From Actinomycetota bacterium (GTDB lineage Bacteria > Actinomycetota > Actinomycetes > S36-B12): a stretch of DNA of 33,532 bases. The position numbers and the translations under genes are program-made. The stretch lies in assembly GCA_009699015.1 (NCBI GenBank), contig WLOY01000020.1, forward strand, positions 1 to 33,532, read 5' to 3'. This document shows, piece by piece, positions 1 through 7,291 of the stretch; the stretch's first letter is position 1; every line of letters begins with the position of its first letter. Under the pieces are notes generated by a model that worked only from the letters and a program-made list of their open reading frames with translations, did not search any database and was not told the origin of the DNA.

Positions 1-2
1 GA

Positions 3-110
3 CCCGCCGCCGAAACCCCGGCCCGACCCGACACCAAGTGGAACATCCCGGAAGAACCGTCATCCGGAACACCGCCACGCCTCCGACCGAACCCGAGCCC
101 GAAACGATAA
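3..110 (+). CDS. C-terminal tail of an unidentified ORF (partial)
   Basis: The frame beginning at base 3 is open to a TAA at 108-110 and codes for about 35 residues rich in proline, arginine and glutamate (…DTKWNIPEEPSSG…NPSPKR). Its 5' end lies outside the window. The Pro/Arg-rich tail resembles the disordered C-termini of actinobacterial DUF222/HNH proteins, but nothing diagnostic is visible, so no function is given. The 109 bases after it hold no convincing gene. Confidence 0.25.
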   Translation, partial: PAAETPARPDTKWNIPEEPSSGTPPRLRPNPSPKR

Positions 111-219
111 TCAGAGCCGCAACGCCTATCTCATCGGTGCATTCAGGCTAAGGCACGAGCAGTATGCCCTTGCCCTTGAAGACGATCGAGCGTTCCATCG
201 GCGCTACATGGTGGAGGCC

Positions 220-1254
220 TCATTCACTGATCGCCGGGGAGATCACCAGGTGAGCGCCGACGCGGGAATCTACGCACTCGATCCGGGGCGGACCCGCGCG
301 TTGGTGGCAATGGCCCAGCTTCACCTCAACAGCAATCCACCGCCCGTCTGGAAACTCGATGACGATGTCCGCTTCAAGTCCAGACTCGTCTCGGTAGTGA
401 TAGGTGCGCGCGTCGAGGGCATGGGAGAACACACGGATGTCGCGCAGAACGGCGCCCTCGAAGAGGAAACCGAACCATTCGAGATCAGCAAGCAGCCGAC
501 CAGCGTCGGAGCCAACGGCAGCCACTGCCAGCGAAGGGTCAACGAAGTGCCGAACCGATGCAGCCCGAAGTCTGGTGCGAGACCTGAGGGCTGGCGCCCA
601 GGCTGGGAGGTCCTCAACCACCATCAAGCGCGATAAGCCCGAGACCATGGCCGCAATGGTCTCGTCCTTCATGACTCCTTCAGCGCCGTTGACATCGCGC
701 CAAATGCCCTCCACCCGCCTGAGGTCTGCGCGGGCGATCTCACCGAGATAGGCGCGCACTTGACGCGTGGCACGGGCATCCGAGAGTTGGAGGTTACCTG
801 GCCATCCACCTCGAGCCACCATTCGCGCGACCTCGCGAACCGTTGTCCCCGGATCGGCTGCTCGAACGGACTCGCCCCGAGCGATCGCCGCCAAGGAGAC
901 GCGTGACGTTCCCTCGCCGCATCCAGAAAGGGTCATCGGACGCATAACCAATCGCAGGATACGCATCGCACCGGTATGACGAGCAAGATCATCTGCAGGA
1001 ACCGCGCTCCCGGTCAAAATGAACGGACCGGGGTCACCGCGCTCGTCGACCGAGCGGCGTACGGCGTCCCAAACGTCGGGAGCGCGTTGCCACTCGTCAA
1101 GCAGTCGCGGGACTGCGCCTTCAAGCTGAAGTCCGGGATCGGCAGCCACGCTGTCGCGTGCCGCCCTGTCGACGTCGAACCGGACGGAACTTGCAGCCCG
1201 TTGCAACGCGGTTTGCGTCTTCCCAGTACGAATCCGTCTATTTGCACAGTAGCG
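220..1254 (-). pseudogene. 5'-truncated AAA/DUF4143 ATPase remnant
   Basis: The protein read on the minus strand matches the AAA_14/DUF4143 ATPase architecture: a Walker B-like region (PRLLDEWQRAP), the FILTGSA sensor motif, a middle helical part, then the C-terminal nuclease-like core with FEGAVLRDIRVF, HYRDESGLEADIV and VEVKLG. The only available start near the first homologous residues is a TTG at 1206. In the same frame, codons 1216-1227 still encode TGKT, the second half of the P-loop, but a TGA at 1255-1257 closes the frame 16 codons before that TTG. The normal N-terminus and first half of Walker A are therefore missing. The C-terminus after VKLG also does not look like the family, which suggests damage at that end too. 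The family occurs as stand-alone ATPases, often variable between strains. I infer a decayed, non-functional gene. Confidence 0.7.
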
Positions 1255-1580
1255 TCAGGAACTCTGACCTGACGACCTCGAGCATGTTGCCCGAGCGATC
1301 CGGCCCCAAGCGGGGCGACGCATCCGGGGCGACATGCTCGAATGGCCACCCGCTGGCACCTTCGCAGCAGCGGGCGTCTCCGCCAACGTTCCATGGTGAG
1401 GGAACTGATCGGTCGGCACCTGCCCCTTTTCCCCGACATGCGCACGCCTTCCTGCAGCACATATCCGCGAGTCAGACAGTGATGCGCGCAGGCTTTGACG
1501 CAATCGACCGGCGGGAGTTAGAACTTACATGCGACGAACGCCAGGCGATCGCAAAGAGCGCCCGCCGGCCCCTTCATTCG
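1255..1580. other. Gap without recognisable gene
   Basis: The stretch between the truncated ATPase and the secreted propeller gene carries only short overlapping frames of low-complexity composition. None looks like the missing ATPase N-terminus or a known family. No terminal inverted repeats or transposase fragment were seen. It may be debris from the event that truncated the ATPase. Confidence 0.4.
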
Positions 1581-3080
1581 TCACCCTCTGACGAACACCT
1601 GACTCGAGGCGCCCGCACCGAGCTTGCTCGTTGCGTTCACCCGCACGCCGTAGAAGGCTGGGTAGTAACCATCCGATGTCTTGACCTGCTTCAAGATCAG
1701 CACGCACTTCATCTTGCGCGTTGAGCACGTCGCTTGGCTGCGGATATCGACGGCTCCCCCTGGATCCTCGGATCGCGCCCGGACCACGTATCCGGTGACT
1801 GATGATGCTCCGGCGCTCACCGGGGCCTTCCAGGTGATCGTCGCCTGCACCCGACCCTTGCCTGCAGGCTGAATTTTCAAGGACACCGATTGCGGCGCCG
1901 ATGGCGCGAGCATCTTCTGCGGGTCGATCACGTTGATGCCGGCACTGGTCGCGACGTAGCCACGTCCATCTGAGAACGCAGCCCCGTACTGCCCATTCAC
2001 CCGAACCTTCACCTCGCCCAGCACGGAGTTGGAGACGAGGTCCACCACCACGAAGGAATTCATCGAACTACGCAGGCCGTACACACGTCTGGCAACCGGA
2101 TCGAGGTTCAGGGCCGCGACCTGCGATGGCAGCTCGCCGCCAGCGTAGGACGAATCGCCCTTCGATGTCGGTTCGCGCAGGGACCCAGTCTGCGACCCCA
2201 GGCCATTGATCTGGCCCAACTGGGCACCCGAATCCGGATCAATGCGGATGAGGGACTGATCGGCCGGCAGCCCGGTGAATTCCATCCAGGTCACTTGCGG
2301 CGTGAGAGTGAGCAGGGTGCCGTCAGCCGGGTCGCGGATCAGCGCAACGCCGGTCTCCACCGGACCGGACGCCAGGGGGGTCGCGCTGGCTCCGTTGACC
2401 GAGATGATCGCGTCCGGCACCGGGCATCCGTTCATGTCCGGGCATTTGAAGACTGGTTGGAAGGCCATGGCAAACGTCCGATCCGAGGACGACGCAAGCC
2501 GCCCGTACGGGCGACCGAGCCCTTGAGAGAACCCTGTGAGCGTGACGTTCTTCTCCACGACGAGCAAGGTCACCGGGTCAATTGCCCAGATCGCGCTATC
2601 GGTGCTGTTGCAATCCGCAATGACGTTCAGCCTGCCGCCATCAGGGCTGATCGTCATTCCAGAGAGGCAGGCGAGGGGGATCTCAACCCAGCGAATGAGG
2701 GTTCCTGCAGCAGTGTCGACGACGAAGAGGCCTTGCCCTGCCAGGACGTAGGCAAGCGCCCCGTCCGAGGTGAGCACGACCTCGGGCGGTGCCTCGGAGT
2801 AGGGATTCGGAGCCTGCGGCAGCTTCACCGTCGATCGCACCGTCAACGAGTTCGCGTCGATGATGCTCATGCTGCTCGCGCTGGTCGCAGCCACGATACT
2901 CCCCTGCACAGCCACCGCACTGGCCCCTCCCGGGAGCGCGACCGACGCCACGAGCCCCGGCTGCACCGGGCTCGACATGGCCGCGGGGGCAAGCGCGCCA
3001 TAAGCGCAGGCGAGTCCGACGGACATTGCCGCCGCAACGACGATGCGCCGAACGGAACCTCTGACAATGTTCGTCCTCAT
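1581..3080 (-). CDS. Secreted beta-propeller protein with C-terminal Fn3-like domain
   Basis: 499 residues. An N-terminal signal peptide (MRTNIVRGSVRR, then a hydrophobic run ending near ALAPAA) suggests export. Residues about 45-385 contain repeated propeller-blade motifs such as SMSIIDANSL, GLFVVDTAAG, IWAIDPVTL, FVVVDLVSN and INVIDPQ, typical of YncE/SMP-30-like beta-propellers. Residues about 390-499 (SAPQSVSLKI…ITWKAPVSAG…VTGYVVRARS) form a fibronectin type III-like domain. The ATG at 3078-3080 is favoured because a TACAGT -10 element lies 8 nt upstream, which fits leaderless transcription. An 8+2+8 palindrome covers the start. It is isolated from its neighbours by orientation and gaps. 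The ligand is unknown; surface binding or cell-wall association is inference only. Confidence 0.75.
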   Translation of the reverse strand: MRTNIVRGSVRRIVVAAAMSVGLACAYGALAPAAMSSPVQPGLVASVALPGGASAVAVQGSIVAATSASSMSIIDANSLTVRSTVKLPQAPNPYSEAPPEVVLTSDGALAYVLAGQGLFVVDTAAGTLIRWVEIPLACLSGMTISPDGGRLNVIADCNSTDSAIWAIDPVTLLVVEKNVTLTGFSQGLGRPYGRLASSSDRTFAMAFQPVFKCPDMNGCPVPDAIISVNGASATPLASGPVETGVALIRDPADGTLLTLTPQVTWMEFTGLPADQSLIRIDPDSGAQLGQINGLGSQTGSLREPTSKGDSSYAGGELPSQVAALNLDPVARRVYGLRSSMNSFVVVDLVSNSVLGEVKVRVNGQYGAAFSDGRGYVATSAGINVIDPQKMLAPSAPQSVSLKIQPAGKGRVQATITWKAPVSAGASSVTGYVVRARSEDPGGAVDIRSQATCSTRKMKCVLILKQVKTSDGYYPAFYGVRVNATSKLGAGASSQVFVRG

Positions 3081-3094
3081 GGATGAGGACTGTA
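3073..3094 (-). promoter_or_regulatory. Leaderless promoter with palindrome over start codon
   Basis: GTCCTCAT-GG-ATGAGGAC (3073-3090) is a perfect 8-bp inverted repeat with a 2-bp centre. It includes the ATG of the propeller gene and overlaps a TACAGT -10 hexamer (3089-3094, minus strand) 8 nt upstream of that ATG. The position between -10 and +8 suits a repressor operator. It could also form a hairpin at the RNA 5' end. No clear -35 is visible. Confidence 0.45.
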
Positions 3095-3142
3095 GCGGCG
3101 GATCAATTCATCAGCGTTCGGCTGGGAAATCCCTCAGGGGCC

Positions 3143-3169
3143 GGTGGTAAGAATTGGGGGGCTACCACC
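3143..3169 (-). terminator. Possible hairpin downstream of lhgO
   Basis: GGTGGTA (3143-3149) pairs exactly with TACCACC (3163-3169) across a 13-nt loop, about 85 nt past the lhgO stop. There is no T-run on the minus strand, so intrinsic termination is uncertain. Confidence 0.25.
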
Positions 3170-3253
3170 CCATCCCGCTCAGATGGCGAACTCGCCGGAC
3201 GCCGAGGCATCGCGGCCCGGCCTCACCCTGCAGGCGCGCTACACCTCGATGCG

Positions 3254-4456
3254 CTACACCACGATGCGTTCCACGACGTATTCGGCCACCGCGAGCGAGC
3301 TCGTCCACGCCGGCGACACGGCATTGAGCACGTGTGTCGAACGCTGGCCCGGGCGCACGACGAAGTCCATCTCCAGCTTCCCCTCGCGCACGTTGAGCAG
3401 TTGCGCGCGGACCCCGGGGCGGCCCTTCGTCGTGAAGTCCGCCGGTCGAACGGACGGGACAAGCGACTGGCCCTGGCGAACGAGGTGCTTGCGCGAGTAC
3501 TTCGGCAGCTCGGTCCGGATGAGCCCGGGCACGTCGTGGTGCGAGCTGCCGAGGAACGACGGGTAGGTGCGGGCGATATCCCAGGTCTCGCCAAGCGAGA
3601 AGCCGCCGACGCCGCCGTAGTCCTCACGCCACAGCGAGGGGATCGCGGTCGGCCCGATCTTGGCCCGGCCATCGACCGTGACGGTCAGGTGGACCCCGAG
3701 GAATGGGTTGCGCGGGTCCGGTACCGGGTAGACGTGACGTTGCAGGCGGCCCGGCTCCCATGAGCCGTACCAGTACAGGCCCTTGAACGGGAGCATCCGG
3801 TACTCCTCTCCGACCCCGAACCAGTGGGCGACCGTGTCCGCGTGGAGTCCGGCGGCATTGATGATGTGGCCGACCGAGGATCGTCCGTCGGCAGCGGTCT
3901 TCACCCATCCCGGCCCGGCGCCGAGCACCTGGGTGCCGAGCCGGATGTCGCCGCCGCGTTCACGGACCCGGTCGGCGATCGCCATCACGACTGCAGCCGG
4001 ACTCGCCACGGCGGTCGTCGGCGACCACAGGGCAGAGCCGCAGGTGCGGGCGAGGGGCTCGAGCTCGCGCAGTTGGTCCTCGTCGATCATCTCGAGCTCG
4101 ACGCCATTGGCCGCGCCCCTGCGAAAGAGCTCCTGCAGCGCCGGCCTCTCGCTGTCGCTTCGGGTCACGACCACCTTGCCGGTCTCGCGTACCTCGACCC
4201 CCCGCTCGGCGCAGAAGGCGCGCAGCCGCTCATTGCCCTGCCGGGTGAGCTGCGCCTTGAGCGAGTCGGGCGCGTAGTAGAAGCCGGCATGCAGGACGCC
4301 GCTGTTGCGTCCGGACGCATGCTCGGCGAGCCGGTCCTCCTTCTCGAGGACCACGACGGACGAGGAGGGATGGCGGGCGAGCCAGGCATCGGCGAGGGCG
4401 AGGCCGATGACCCCTCCGCCGATGACGGCGACATCTGCGGTGAATGGCACTGCCAC
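3254..4456 (-). CDS. lhgO: L-2-hydroxyglutarate oxidase (LhgO family)
   Basis: A 400-residue FAD-dependent oxidoreductase of the DAO/LhgO family, expected to oxidise L-2-hydroxyglutarate to 2-oxoglutarate. The N-terminal Rossmann motif VIGGGVIGLALA (residues 11-22), the acidic VVLEKE strand end, and the LhgO hallmark GRNSGVLHAGFYY (about 49-61) are all present, followed by LPFKGLYWYG and the C-terminal VREGKLEMDFVV…HVLNAVSPAWTSSLA region. Length fits the family (about 400). The GTG start lies 3 nt after the sensor kinase stop, on the same strand and with no room for a promoter, so it is probably the last gene of the regulator-kinase operon. Functional linkage to that two-component system is inference. 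Closely related FAD oxidases (e.g. D-amino acid oxidase type) are less likely given the RNSGVLHAG motif. Confidence 0.9.
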   Translation of the reverse strand: MAVPFTADVAVIGGGVIGLALADAWLARHPSSSVVVLEKEDRLAEHASGRNSGVLHAGFYYAPDSLKAQLTRQGNERLRAFCAERGVEVRETGKVVVTRSDSERPALQELFRRGAANGVELEMIDEDQLRELEPLARTCGSALWSPTTAVASPAAVVMAIADRVRERGGDIRLGTQVLGAGPGWVKTAADGRSSVGHIINAAGLHADTVAHWFGVGEEYRMLPFKGLYWYGSWEPGRLQRHVYPVPDPRNPFLGVHLTVTVDGRAKIGPTAIPSLWREDYGGVGGFSLGETWDIARTYPSFLGSSHHDVPGLIRTELPKYSRKHLVRQGQSLVPSVRPADFTTKGRPGVRAQLLNVREGKLEMDFVVRPGQRSTHVLNAVSPAWTSSLAVAEYVVERIVV

Positions 4457-4459
4457 AGG

Positions 4460-5806
4460 CTAGTCGGCCCGCGGCCAGGTCACCTCGACCCGCAGGCCCC
4501 CGAGGTCCGAATGCCGAGCCACCGCCTCGCCGCCCGCGCCGCGCGCTGCCTCCCGGACCAGTGCAAGCCCGAGACCTGATCCGCCGGCCACCGAGCCGGC
4601 GCCCCTGGCGAACCGGTCGAAGACGGCGTCCCGTTCCTCGTCGGCGATGCCGGGGCCATCGTCCTCGACCGTCAACGTGACCGACTCGATGCGACGCATG
4701 AGCGTGACCCCGATCCGCGCTTTGGCATAGGAGAAGGCGTTCGAGAGCAGCTCGTCGAGCACTCGCGCGAATGTCCCGACACTGCAGACGACCGTCACGC
4801 CGGGGTCGATGCTCGAAAGGAGGGTCAGGCCCTGCACATCGGCGATGATCTGCGCGTGGCCGAGCCGATCCCGCGCCACAGCCGATGCGTCGGTCGCCTC
4901 GATGAACCCGGCCTTCGCATCGCTGCGGGCGAGGGCGAGCACCTGCTCGATGCGGCGAGTGAGGCGGTCGACCTCCGAGGTGGCGGCCATGGCCTGCCGG
5001 CGCACGTCGGGCTGGGATGTCGTCTCCTCGATCGCCTCGAGGCGCAGCCTCACTCCGGTGAGGGGGGTTCGCAGGTGATGGGATGCATCGGCTGCGACCC
5101 GCTCGGTGCGCTGGAGGATCCCGGCAAGCCGCTCGGCGGTGGCATTGAGCACCCGGGCGACCGACCGGACCTCTGCCGGGCCCTCCGACTCCGAGGCGCG
5201 AAGCCCGAGATTCTCGGGCAGGCCGGCGGCGACCGTCGACAGCCGGTTCAGCGGCCCCGCGATCGACCGGGCGATCAGCCACGCGAGCAGGCCGGCCGCG
5301 ACCATCACGGCGAGGACGAACACGGCGAGCCACGCCTGGGTGCGGGCGACCTGCGCATCCACATCGTCCTCGAGGAGGGAGAAGCGCACGGCGGCAACGA
5401 CATCCATGCCCTGCACGACGGGGGCCGCCACGAATCGCAGTTCGGCACCCATCGTCTGGGAGGGGCGAACATCGGAGTTGAGGCTACCCTCCAGCGCCCG
5501 GTCGATCTCCGGGCGGTCGAATGCGCGGTCAAGCGCTGTCTCGTCACTGTCTGCGACGAGCCCGCGACCGGCATCGACGACGATGACCCGGGCTCCGGTG
5601 CTCTCGGCCGCGGTCTCGATGGTTGCTTCCCACCCGGACTCCGGCTGCGATGAGAGGATCGAAGCGGTGCTGAGGGCATCGATCTCCAACTGCGAGATGA
5701 AGGCCGAGCGCACATTCGTCGCAGCGATCGATGCGAGGGGAATGGCGAGGGTCAGCGCCACGAGTCCGGCCACGATCGTCATGGCAAGGACCAGACGACG
5801 GGTCAT
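4460..5806 (-). CDS. Two-component sensor histidine kinase (HAMP, HisKA)
   Basis: 448 residues. TM1 at about 5-28, an extracytoplasmic sensor of about 125 residues, TM2 at about 158-178, then a HAMP linker (IARSIAGPLNRLS…). The HisKA dimerisation helix has SHHLRTPL with the phosphoacceptor at H243. The ATPase domain has the N box (ELLSNAFSYAKA), G1 (DDGPGIADEE), F box and G2 (GSGLGLALV). The architecture is an EnvZ/CroS-type inner-membrane kinase. Its GTG/ATG start region overlaps the regulator stop by 4 nt (ATGA), so the pair is translationally coupled. The sensor domain has no recognisable signature. The neighbouring divergent PepSY protein and redox cluster suggest an envelope, metal or redox signal, but this is inferred. 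Confidence 0.93.
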   Translation of the reverse strand: MTRRLVLAMTIVAGLVALTLAIPLASIAATNVRSAFISQLEIDALSTASILSSQPESGWEATIETAAESTGARVIVVDAGRGLVADSDETALDRAFDRPEIDRALEGSLNSDVRPSQTMGAELRFVAAPVVQGMDVVAAVRFSLLEDDVDAQVARTQAWLAVFVLAVMVAAGLLAWLIARSIAGPLNRLSTVAAGLPENLGLRASESEGPAEVRSVARVLNATAERLAGILQRTERVAADASHHLRTPLTGVRLRLEAIEETTSQPDVRRQAMAATSEVDRLTRRIEQVLALARSDAKAGFIEATDASAVARDRLGHAQIIADVQGLTLLSSIDPGVTVVCSVGTFARVLDELLSNAFSYAKARIGVTLMRRIESVTLTVEDDGPGIADEERDAVFDRFARGAGSVAGGSGLGLALVREAARGAGGEAVARHSDLGGLRVEVTWPRAD

Positions 5807-6465
5807 GCGCCCGTCTCGGCCAGTCGGTAGCCGACCCCGCGGACGGTCTCGATGAGCGACGGATCGCCGAGCTTCTTGCGCAGTGACGCAACGTGGACGT
5901 CGAGCGTCTTTCCGGTGCCGATCCAGACCGGGTCCCAGACCCGCGAGAACAGCTCCTGGCGGGTCACCGCGCGACCCGGCTCCTCGGCAAGAACGGCGAG
6001 CAGGTCGAACTCCTTGGCTGTGAGATCGACGACGGCCCCGTCGACGAGCGCAATATGACGCGTCCGGTCGACGACGACCCGCCCCGACTCGATCGTCGTC
6101 TCAACCCGACGGCGGCGCCCGACGGCCCGCACCCGGGCTGCGAGCTCGCGCACGCTGAACGGCTTGACGACATAGTCGTCGGCGCCGAGTTCGAGGCCAA
6201 CGATGCGATCGGTCTCGTCGCCCCGGGCCGTCGCGATGATCACCGGGATATCGGACGTCCGACGCAACTCGCGAAGCACCTCGAGGCCGTCGCCGTCAGG
6301 GAGCCCGAGGTCGAGGAGGACGACGTCGACCCCGGCGCTCGACATCACCGCAGGCACCACCTGCGAGGCGTAGACGACATGCTCCGTCTCGAACCCGTTG
6401 CGGCGCAGGCCCTCAATCAAGGGTTCGGCAACAGCGGGGTCATCCTCCACCACGAGTACTCGCAT
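5803..6465 (-). CDS. OmpR/PhoB-family response regulator
   Basis: 220 residues starting at MRVLVVEDD; an in-frame ATG 24 codons further upstream would add residues unlike any receiver domain. Receiver domain: acidic pair D8/D9 with E7, phosphoacceptor D52 (LLDLGLPDG), and K101 (VVKPFSVREL). The C-terminal winged helix (about 125-218) shows VDLTAKEFDLLAVLAEEPGRAVTRQELFSRVW and the closing RGVGYRL, typical for the Trans_reg_C fold. It shares a 4-nt overlap with the downstream kinase. It is the first gene of a regulator-kinase-lhgO operon and is divergent from the PepSY gene, which may be a target. Confidence 0.95.
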   Translation of the reverse strand: MRVLVVEDDPAVAEPLIEGLRRNGFETEHVVYASQVVPAVMSSAGVDVVLLDLGLPDGDGLEVLRELRRTSDIPVIIATARGDETDRIVGLELGADDYVVKPFSVRELAARVRAVGRRRRVETTIESGRVVVDRTRHIALVDGAVVDLTAKEFDLLAVLAEEPGRAVTRQELFSRVWDPVWIGTGKTLDVHVASLRKKLGDPSLIETVRGVGYRLAETGA

Positions 6466-6527
6466 ATGGGCATCGTTGCACGGCTCCGGCATCAGCGCGT
6501 CAAGGATGCCGGCTGGGCCAGCGTTCC

Positions 6528-6544
6528 TTACCCGCACTTAACCC
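6528..6544. promoter_or_regulatory. Direct repeats in the regulator/PepSY divergent promoter region
   Basis: TTACCC (6528-6533) and TTAACCC (6538-6544) are near-identical half sites offset by 10 bp, close to one helical turn. OmpR/PhoB-type regulators bind tandem half sites with such spacing. They lie between the regulator start (6465) and the PepSY start (6618), so autoregulation and PepSY control are plausible. No convincing -35/-10 pair was identified. Confidence 0.3.
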
Positions 6545-6617
6545 TGTCTTGGGTCGCAATTGTCCACCGACTACGTACCGTGGCATCAACGCTCACCTAT
6601 TGCCAGGAGGCAGGATC

Positions 6618-7226
6618 ATGAATCGCAAGGGATCAATCGCCGTTGCAGCCGCTGCGGCCGGCATTCTCATCGCAGGTGCCACTGCAACCGTCGCCGTAGT
6701 CAGCGCATCGCAGGCCGTGCCCGAGCCAGAGGCAATCGCCCTGGTCGTCGATGCCTCCTCCGTCAGTCCGGACCCGATCGCCGCCCCTCCGACATTCGAG
6801 CCGGCGCCCCTTCCCGAGATCGTCATCGCGAGCCCCTCGAACCCGGGTCAGAATCCGGTCCCGAGGACATCGGTCGGCGACTCGCAGAATTCCGCGACCT
6901 CGAGCACCGCAGCCAATGCGGCCTCCACGATTTCGGCGGCGACCGCCGAGCGCCTCGTCCTCGCGGAAGTTCCCGGGACCCTCGTCTCCGTGGCCAAGAC
7001 GACCCGCGGCGGGTTCCCGTCCTTTGCCGTGACGGTGATGCGGGCCGACGGCTCGACCGTGACCGGCTACGTCGACCGCGCGGACGGCGTCATCCACGAC
7101 TGGACCCAGACGGCCGCGCCTGCCCCTGCCTACAACGATGACGACGACGAAGAGGGCGAAGAGGGCGACGAGAGCGAAAGCGAGTCCGAGCACGAGGGAA
7201 GCGACCACGACGGCGACGACGACTAG
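6618..7226 (+). CDS. Exported PepSY-domain protein with acidic tail
   Basis: 202 residues. The ATG at 6618 is chosen because AGGAGG lies 7 nt upstream (within 6604-6610) and MNRKGSIAVAAAAAGILIAG is a clear signal peptide or anchor; an earlier in-frame start would bury it. Residues about 30-110 form a Pro/Ser/Ala linker. Residues about 115-170 (AERLVLAEVPGTLVSVAK…FAVTVMRADGSTVTGYVD…GVIHDW) match the PepSY fold. The last 30 residues are almost entirely Asp/Glu with Ser and His, an unusual polyanionic tail that could bind divalent cations. It is transcribed divergently from a two-component system, a common arrangement for PepSY proteins, which suggests a role in its sensory loop or as its target. 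Biochemical function is unknown. Confidence 0.8.
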   Translation: MNRKGSIAVAAAAAGILIAGATATVAVVSASQAVPEPEAIALVVDASSVSPDPIAAPPTFEPAPLPEIVIASPSNPGQNPVPRTSVGDSQNSATSSTAANAASTISAATAERLVLAEVPGTLVSVAKTTRGGFPSFAVTVMRADGSTVTGYVDRADGVIHDWTQTAAPAPAYNDDDDEEGEEGDESESESEHEGSDHDGDDD

Positions 7227-7291
7227 TCGCTGCGTATCCTTCATCTCGTCGCCAGCGCGCGCGGCGGGCACGGAAGGCGGGGTATCCCACT

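Noticed and set aside
3083..3763. Long plus-strand frame (226 codons) starting at the palindrome
   Set aside because: It mirrors lhgO on the other strand, has Arg/Ala-rich shadow composition, and no family features.
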